Source of the DNA: Chloroflexota bacterium | GTDB lineage: Bacteria > Chloroflexota > UBA11872 > VXOZ01 | Direction: 5' to 3' | Length of the DNA: 64,000 nucleotides | NCBI GenBank assembly: GCA_958295775.1 | Contig: CATQHC010000005.1 | Span: 62,001 to 126,000 of the forward strand | Shown: positions 59,283-64,000 of the stretch, in pieces | Numbering within the stretch: the stretch's first letter is position 1 | Layout of the letters: each line of letters opens with the position of its first letter | Program-made: the position numbers and the translations under genes | The notes under the pieces: model-generated | What the model saw: the letters and a program-made list of their open reading frames with translations, nothing else | Database searches by the model: none | What the model was told of the DNA's origin: nothing

Positions 59283-59702
59283 ATGGCAGGCCAACTCGTT
59301 GCATCATTTCACACACGGACGGCGGCGCTGCATGCGGTGGAGGAACTGGCAGCGCTGGGTTGCGACATGGAGATGATGAAGGTCGAGCACCAGGGCTCGC
59401 GGGCTGCCCTGATCCGCCTAATTCTGCGTATCGCGCAGGGTGGCGTCATTGGCGCGGCGCTCGCTCTCGTAACCGTCTTCGTGGTGCCGAGCGAATTTCT
59501 GTTGCCGATTATGGTCATTGGCGGCGCGGCCGGCGCGGTCTTCAATGTGCGTGTGACCCGCCCGCGTGAGCTGCCGATAGAAGTGGAAGACACCAGTGTG
59601 CAAGTGTTGGTGATCGTGCAAGGCGCGAACCTCGAGTCGGCGACGATGGTTCTCCGCAAAGAGGGCAGCACCGCGATCCAGCAATTGCATGAGGATAGCT
59701 AG
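59283..59702 (+). CDS. Small membrane protein with ACT/stress-protein-like ends
   Basis: A 139-residue protein: 'GQLVASFHTRTAALHAVEELAALGCDMEMMKVEH' at the N-terminus looks like the ferredoxin-like strand-helix-strand of general stress proteins, two hydrophobic segments follow (~57-76 and 80-97), and a C-terminal 'VQVLVIVQGANLESATMVLRKEGS' closes the fold. The ATG at 59283 is preferred to the longer frame from 59142, whose N-terminus is not protein-like. Resembles the DUF1269/YflT-type stress proteins; family membership not certain. Confidence 0.7.
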   Translation: MAGQLVASFHTRTAALHAVEELAALGCDMEMMKVEHQGSRAALIRLILRIAQGGVIGAALALVTVFVVPSEFLLPIMVIGGAAGAVFNVRVTRPRELPIEVEDTSVQVLVIVQGANLESATMVLRKEGSTAIQQLHEDS

Positions 59703-59763
59703 GCGGAGCCGACGTATCCTGGCTGGGTTGTGACACCTTGGACTCTCTGCAGAAGGGCGATTC

Positions 59764-61575
59764 CTAACCCCCGTCACCTGCCGGCTCTACCTGCTCGAAA
59801 ATCGCCGCAAGTTCTGCCGGTGTGGCAGCGCTCGCCTCCTCTTCACTCCCGCTATATACCCGTGCCGTGGGCATGGAGTCATCCAGCGCCAAACCGTGGG
59901 CGGCCAGCAAGTCCGAGTCGCGTGCCGGATCCAGCCACTGCACTATCTGCGCGGGCGTGTGGATACGCAGCGCTTGCTGGAAGAGGCTCTGTGCTGCCGG
60001 CGCCGCGCGGGAGCCGGTCACGATGATGTGCGTTGGCGCGCGCAAGAGCCGGTCAACCGCCTGGCCGTAGGGTGCCCCGAAATACGCGAAGTGCCGAAAT
60101 GTCTCGGCGTAGTTGGCGAGCGCGGTCTGGGCGATTGCGCGGTAGTGCTCGATCTTGGTGAGACGCCACAGGCGAACCAAGAGTTCAGCCGCGGCGGCCG
60201 AATCCGCCATGACTTCCTGCCGGTGGGCAAGTAGCCCCAGCGTCGCTTCGCCGAGATCTGGAACGCTATCCCAAAAGCCGCCGGTCGCAGGGTCGTGATG
60301 GTGACGGAGGATGTGCGCGGCAATCGCCTGGGCATGATCGAGGTATTTGCGGACGCCCGTACCTTCGTACGCGTGGATGAAGGCGCGGGCCGCGGCGGTC
60401 TGGTCCGGCAGCCAGCCCCAGCCATACGCTCTGCCGTCCCAATTGCGGGCGACACCGCGCTCGGCATCCCACATGGCCTGCCACAGATGATCCAGTATCG
60501 ACATGGCGTGGTCGCGGAATTCTGTGTTCTCCGTGGTGCGAAAGGCGACTAAGAACGCCTGAGCCGCCAGCGCGTTTTCTCTTGCGTGAATAACCGGGTC
60601 AACGCACGTTTCGCGGATCGCGCTTCGTTGCGCTGCAGGCAAGTCATAGTATTCTTTCGTGGCAAAGAATCCGCCAAAGAATGCGCCGGCAGCCGGATTC
60701 CTCAGTTTCTCAAGCAAGAACTGCAGCACGCGCGTGCCGACTTGCGTAAAGGCATCCTCACGAAAGACATGTGCGGCTTCCATGTAGAGCGAGACTAGCG
60801 CGGCGTTCTCTTCCAAGGTACACTCGCGTTCCGGGTTCTCCCAGTGGGCGTCGTTGGCAAAGCGGAAGAAGACCCCGTCCTCGCGGTCGAAGAGGTTGCT
60901 CAACGCCATGATGTCCAGCGAGTGCTTCACCAGGGCGGCCAGATTGTAGTCGAGCGCGTGCTGGCACCACTCCAGGGCGAAGTGCAAGGCCTCCGTGTGC
61001 GTGAACTTGGGCGCATCACCCAGGCCGCCGTTCACGCGGTCGAACGCGCCCGTAATGAAAGCCATGGTTTCGGCGGGTATTGCCGGAGTCAATACCCCGT
61101 CCACGGCTCTTTCTTCCGCTTCCGCCGCGCGCCGCTTCTTTTCCAGCGCGCCGAGCTTTTCGCGAATGGTGTCGCGGTTCTTGCGGTACTCCTCGGCCAG
61201 TTCCACCAGGAAGTCGCGCATATCCTGCACGGGAATGTAGGTGGCGCCTGCCATCAACTCGCCTTCCGGGGTAAGAAAGGCCGTGGTGGGCCAGCCGCCG
61301 CGATTGTAGCGCCGGTCGATGTCGGGGCGCTCGGCAGCATCCACCCGGACCGGCACAAAGTCGGTCTTGATGAGAAACTGCACCGTATCGTCGGAATACG
61401 CCCGCTCGTCCATCAGGTGGGACCATTGGCTCCACGCCGTAGTGATGCACAGCAGGATGGGCCGGTTGCGCGCCTGCGCCTCGGCAAACGCCTCCGCCGA
61501 CCACGCGCGCCAAGGGACAAGGTGGGCGCTGTGCGGGCGCGGCGAGAAACGGAAAGAGGGTGAATTGCGGTTCAA
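59764..61575 (-). CDS. Thioredoxin-domain DUF255 (YyaL-like) protein with Ser for active-site Cys
   Basis: A 603-residue protein with an N-terminal thioredoxin-like DUF255 domain (~1-150) and a C-terminal six-hairpin-type helical domain. The usual redox site C-H-W-C-H is 'TAWSQWSHLMDE' here: both cysteines are Ser, so dithiol chemistry is not possible. The rest of the domain is normal ('FLIKTDFVPVRVDAAERPDID', 'GGWPTTAFLTPEGELM'). The helical part has 'NPERECTLEENAALVSLYMEAAHVFRED' and 'VIHARENALAAQAFLVAFR', as in spermatogenesis-associated protein 20-like proteins. Length is slightly under the usual ~680. Function not established. Confidence 0.85.
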   Translation of the reverse strand: MNRNSPSFRFSPRPHSAHLVPWRAWSAEAFAEAQARNRPILLCITTAWSQWSHLMDERAYSDDTVQFLIKTDFVPVRVDAAERPDIDRRYNRGGWPTTAFLTPEGELMAGATYIPVQDMRDFLVELAEEYRKNRDTIREKLGALEKKRRAAEAEERAVDGVLTPAIPAETMAFITGAFDRVNGGLGDAPKFTHTEALHFALEWCQHALDYNLAALVKHSLDIMALSNLFDREDGVFFRFANDAHWENPERECTLEENAALVSLYMEAAHVFREDAFTQVGTRVLQFLLEKLRNPAAGAFFGGFFATKEYYDLPAAQRSAIRETCVDPVIHARENALAAQAFLVAFRTTENTEFRDHAMSILDHLWQAMWDAERGVARNWDGRAYGWGWLPDQTAAARAFIHAYEGTGVRKYLDHAQAIAAHILRHHHDPATGGFWDSVPDLGEATLGLLAHRQEVMADSAAAAELLVRLWRLTKIEHYRAIAQTALANYAETFRHFAYFGAPYGQAVDRLLRAPTHIIVTGSRAAPAAQSLFQQALRIHTPAQIVQWLDPARDSDLLAAHGLALDDSMPTARVYSGSEEEASAATPAELAAIFEQVEPAGDGG

Positions 61576-61846
61576 TTCAATCCTACACTTGGCTATGTGT
61601 CAGTCTCGGTTGTATCCCATTGTACCGGCTGGAGTCCTGGGACTAGTGCTAGAAGCAAACTCCTGGTCAGGCAGTCAGGCAAACTCCGCAATCCACTAGA
61701 GTGCTATTGTACAGTCAGTGGTTGGGAAAGCCTAGCTGGTACAACACATCGAGATGCGGATAGCGAATCAAAGGGGCCAAGTTGACCAAGCCACTTCTTC
61801 AGCTTTCAGTGATGGTTAGCGACAGCCAGAACACCAAACTGTGATC

Positions 61847-63181
61847 ATGGCGTCAGATTCTGAGTCACACCGTACTGCCGGTGACATATTCCTTCGCCAA
61901 GGCCAATTGCGAGAAGCGTTGGCGGAATACAATGCGGCGATCAATCTCAGTCCTGCAGAAAGTGCTGCCTATTTTGATCGTGGTCGCGCCTATAGAATCT
62001 TAGGGGAATTCAGGAAGGCCATAGAGGATTTCAATCAAGCAGTTGCACTCGATCCAGAGGATTCTGGCGCCTACCTTTACCGTTGTCTTGCTTACGCGAG
62101 ACTGGGGGAATACAAGTGTGCCACAGAGGACTATCACACTGCAATTAGAGGAGGCGCTGATGGATACATATTCTTCGCCTTTGGCTTTGATCAATCGGAG
62201 GACATGCAAAGAGAGATTAGAGCCTACAGCGAAGCTATAGCACAGAATTCGATTGATCTACACGCTTGGTTCTTCCGCGGTCTTGCGAACGAGAGAAACA
62301 TGAACTTTCAGGAAGCCATAGCAGACTATAGCCAGACCATTGAGCTAAACGCGGAGCATGCTGGTGCCTACTTTCGGCGCGGAAGAGCCTACGTTGGAAG
62401 TGGTGACTACGAGAAGGCCGTTGCTGACTACACCAAGGTGACTTCACTCCAATCAGAAGATGTTAAGGCCTACCTTGAGAGAGCGAGTGCCTACGAGTAC
62501 ATAGGTGAGATCGAGAAGGCGATAGCCGACTATAGCCAAGCTATTGCGCTGGACCCAGAGGTTGACCGTGCCTATTTTCACCGTGGCCTCTGTAGTTTGA
62601 AAATACGGAGAAGCAGGGATGCTATTGAAGATTTCGACAAGGTAATTGAACTCAACCCAGAGGATAGTAATGCTCATTACAACCGTGGTCGTTGCAATAT
62701 GCAACTAAAGGACTACGAGAAGGCCATCACAGATTTCGATCAGGCCATTGCGCTGAATCCAAAGGACTATCGATTATACCTAAGTCGTGGGCGTGCCTTC
62801 AGAATACTAGAGGAATATGGGAAGGCCAAGACAGATTTCGACCAGGTTATTGCGCTAGAACGAAAGGATGTTGACGCCTATCTCAACCGCGGGTTGACCT
62901 ACGAGGGACTAGGAGAATATGGGAAGGCAATTGCAGATTACAGCTTGGCGATTGCACTTGAGCCAGGCCATGGCCAATCCTACCTCTACCGTGCAGTGGC
63001 CTATGATGGACTTGGGCAGTACGAGCAGGCCATAGCAGACTACAGTCAGATAATTGAGCTCAATCCAGACCATATGAGTGCCTATCGATTCCGAGGACTA
63101 GCTAAGAGAAAATTGGGCTTGGAAGCTGATTCAGACCTTAACCGAGCACGTTCCCTGCAATCGGATGCGGCGGAAAGATAA
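61847..63181 (+). CDS. Tetratricopeptide repeat protein
   Basis: A 444-residue protein made almost entirely of about 11-12 TPR units of 34 residues. Consensus 'YxxRGxAYxxLGEYxKAIxDYxQAIALxP' is seen in 'YFDRGRAYRILGEFRKAIEDF', 'YFRRGRAYVGSGDYEKAVADY', 'YLSRGRAFRILEEYGKAKTDF' and 'YLNRGLTYEGLGEYGKAIADY'. There is no signal peptide or membrane segment. Adjacent repeats are similar at the DNA level too. It probably acts as a protein-interaction scaffold; partners unknown. ATG 61847 and GTG 61841 are alternatives. It has lower GC than the NIF3 gene to its right. Confidence 0.88.
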   Translation: MASDSESHRTAGDIFLRQGQLREALAEYNAAINLSPAESAAYFDRGRAYRILGEFRKAIEDFNQAVALDPEDSGAYLYRCLAYARLGEYKCATEDYHTAIRGGADGYIFFAFGFDQSEDMQREIRAYSEAIAQNSIDLHAWFFRGLANERNMNFQEAIADYSQTIELNAEHAGAYFRRGRAYVGSGDYEKAVADYTKVTSLQSEDVKAYLERASAYEYIGEIEKAIADYSQAIALDPEVDRAYFHRGLCSLKIRRSRDAIEDFDKVIELNPEDSNAHYNRGRCNMQLKDYEKAITDFDQAIALNPKDYRLYLSRGRAFRILEEYGKAKTDFDQVIALERKDVDAYLNRGLTYEGLGEYGKAIADYSLAIALEPGHGQSYLYRAVAYDGLGQYEQAIADYSQIIELNPDHMSAYRFRGLAKRKLGLEADSDLNRARSLQSDAAER

Positions 63182-63422
63182 GGGCGGCTTCAAGATCGGG
63201 AAGGCGATAGCATCGAAACTCAATTGGCATGTGCTCTTCCGCAGAAGTCGAGGCAATCTTGCTGTAGGTGTCTTGACGCGGCGTACATTGCTTGGACGGA
63301 TTGGCATGACCGCAGAATCCGTTAATATGTCCTCGTTGACACCGCAGTGAGACCCTCACCATACTGAAAACGCAACTATAGCAACCAATAGGCCGTTGCC
63401 CGAATGAAGTGAGGCAGCCGTA

Positions 63423-64000
63423 ATGCGCGCGCTCGAAATCGATCACCACATGCGGCAAGTCGGCGCCTGGGTCGATTGGAGCAAGACCGTCGATACGTTT
63501 AAACTGGGCGAGCCCAGCATGGAAGTGCAGGGCATTGCCGTGGCGTGGCAGAGTCAATTGTCCACCCTGAAGGCTGCGCATGCGCTGGGATGCAACCTCT
63601 TCGTGACCCACGAACCTACGTTTTACACCCACTTGGATTCCGTTTCGGGGGAATTTCCCAAAGTCCATGCAGAGGCGAAACGAGCCTGGCTGACAGAGAC
63701 CGGCCTGATCATCTATCGCTGCCACGACGTGTGGGACGTGATGCCGACTCACGGCATTCGCGATAGCTGGGCGCGGGGTCTTGGGCTGGATGGCCCGCCG
63801 CTGGCCGAGGACGAGCGCCGCTGGTACGGACTCTATGCGGTCCCGCGCCAGACCGTCCATGCCCTGGCGCAAGACTTCGCCGCCCGGCTCAGCGCCATCG
63901 GACAGGACCAAGTGCAGGTGGTTGGCGACCTCACGCGCACGGCGGAACGCCTGGCGATCGGGACGGGCGCTGCCTGCCGCGTGCCCCACATGGCGCAATT
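63423..64000 (+). CDS. NIF3-family dinuclear-metal protein, 3' truncated by window
   Basis: The frame from ATG 63423 has no stop before the window ends. It begins 'MRALEIDHHMRQVGAWVDW', then 'GIAVAWQSQLSTLKAAHALGCNLFVTHEPTFYTHLDS', where H-E-P corresponds to the family's H-H/E-P metal motif, and 'LIIYRCHDVWDVMP', 'GIRDSWARGLG'. These match NIF3/YqfO (GTP cyclohydrolase 1 type 2 homologue) proteins. A longer opposite-strand open frame over the same bases is its shadow. GAGG lies nine bases upstream of the ATG. The protein is cytoplasmic; its reaction is not established. Confidence 0.82.
   Translation, partial: MRALEIDHHMRQVGAWVDWSKTVDTFKLGEPSMEVQGIAVAWQSQLSTLKAAHALGCNLFVTHEPTFYTHLDSVSGEFPKVHAEAKRAWLTETGLIIYRCHDVWDVMPTHGIRDSWARGLGLDGPPLAEDERRWYGLYAVPRQTVHALAQDFAARLSAIGQDQVQVVGDLTRTAERLAIGTGAACRVPHMAQ

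Noticed and set aside
63138-63998. A 286-codon open frame on the minus strand at the right edge
   Set aside because: It overlaps the NIF3-family reading frame on the other strand, which has clear family motifs and a ribosome binding site.
1-64000. tRNA or rRNA genes
   Set aside because: Inspection of all intergenic regions for T-loop and anticodon-stem patterns gave nothing convincing; a covariance-model search would be decisive.

Overview
The window looks like a chromosomal segment of an uncultured, moderately GC-rich bacterium, most likely a member of the Chloroflexota. That assignment is inference. It rests on the two solute-binding lipoproteins with Tat-like 'RRS' leaders and long Ala/Glu/Pro linkers, the Gfo/Idh/MocA, GH38 and beta-propeller carbohydrate genes, the absence of outer-membrane genes, and the many short palindromic repeats between genes. 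No rRNA, tRNA or CRISPR array was found by eye.

Housekeeping genes are scattered singly rather than in the classic clusters: murD (6.9-8.3 kb), guaB (23.3-24.9 kb), murJ (28.4-30.0 kb), plsX (37.3-38.3 kb), holA and rpsT (41.2-42.9 kb), an EF-G paralogue (55.0-57.1 kb) and a NIF3-family gene that runs off the right edge. Between them lie catabolic and transport genes. These are two orphan sugar-type solute-binding lipoproteins (14.2-15.5, 32.8-34.2 kb), a translationally coupled pair of MetE-C/UROD-superfamily proteins (12.1-14.1 kb), an aldo/keto reductase, a Gfo/Idh/MocA oxidoreductase, an alpha/beta hydrolase, a GH43/GH32-like beta-propeller protein, a six-hairpin-like protein, a GH38 alpha-mannosidase and a modA-modB pair without modC.

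Islands of visibly lower GC carry accessory genes. They are a NYN-nuclease/small protein/membrane protein set (5.0-6.9 kb), a DUF5131-TcmP pair (21.6-23.2 kb), three small unknown genes (31.5-32.5 kb), a four-gene set of two dual-OB-like and two DUF488 proteins (51.3-54.0 kb), a DUF433/DUF5615-type toxin-antitoxin module with a nonsense codon (57.9-59.1 kb) and a TPR-repeat protein (61.8-63.2 kb). The dual-OB/DUF488 set and the NYN set are the best candidates here for poorly described systems.

The segment is rich in dispersed palindromes. There are at least four families, a 161-bp tandem duplication near 16 kb, one degenerate IS30-type element (49.5-50.4 kb), and one repeat that has entered the reading frame of a DUF488 gene. 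Apparent single-base frameshifts in two otherwise good membrane-protein genes, and two in the IS30 transposase, mean either decay or consensus errors in the sequence.
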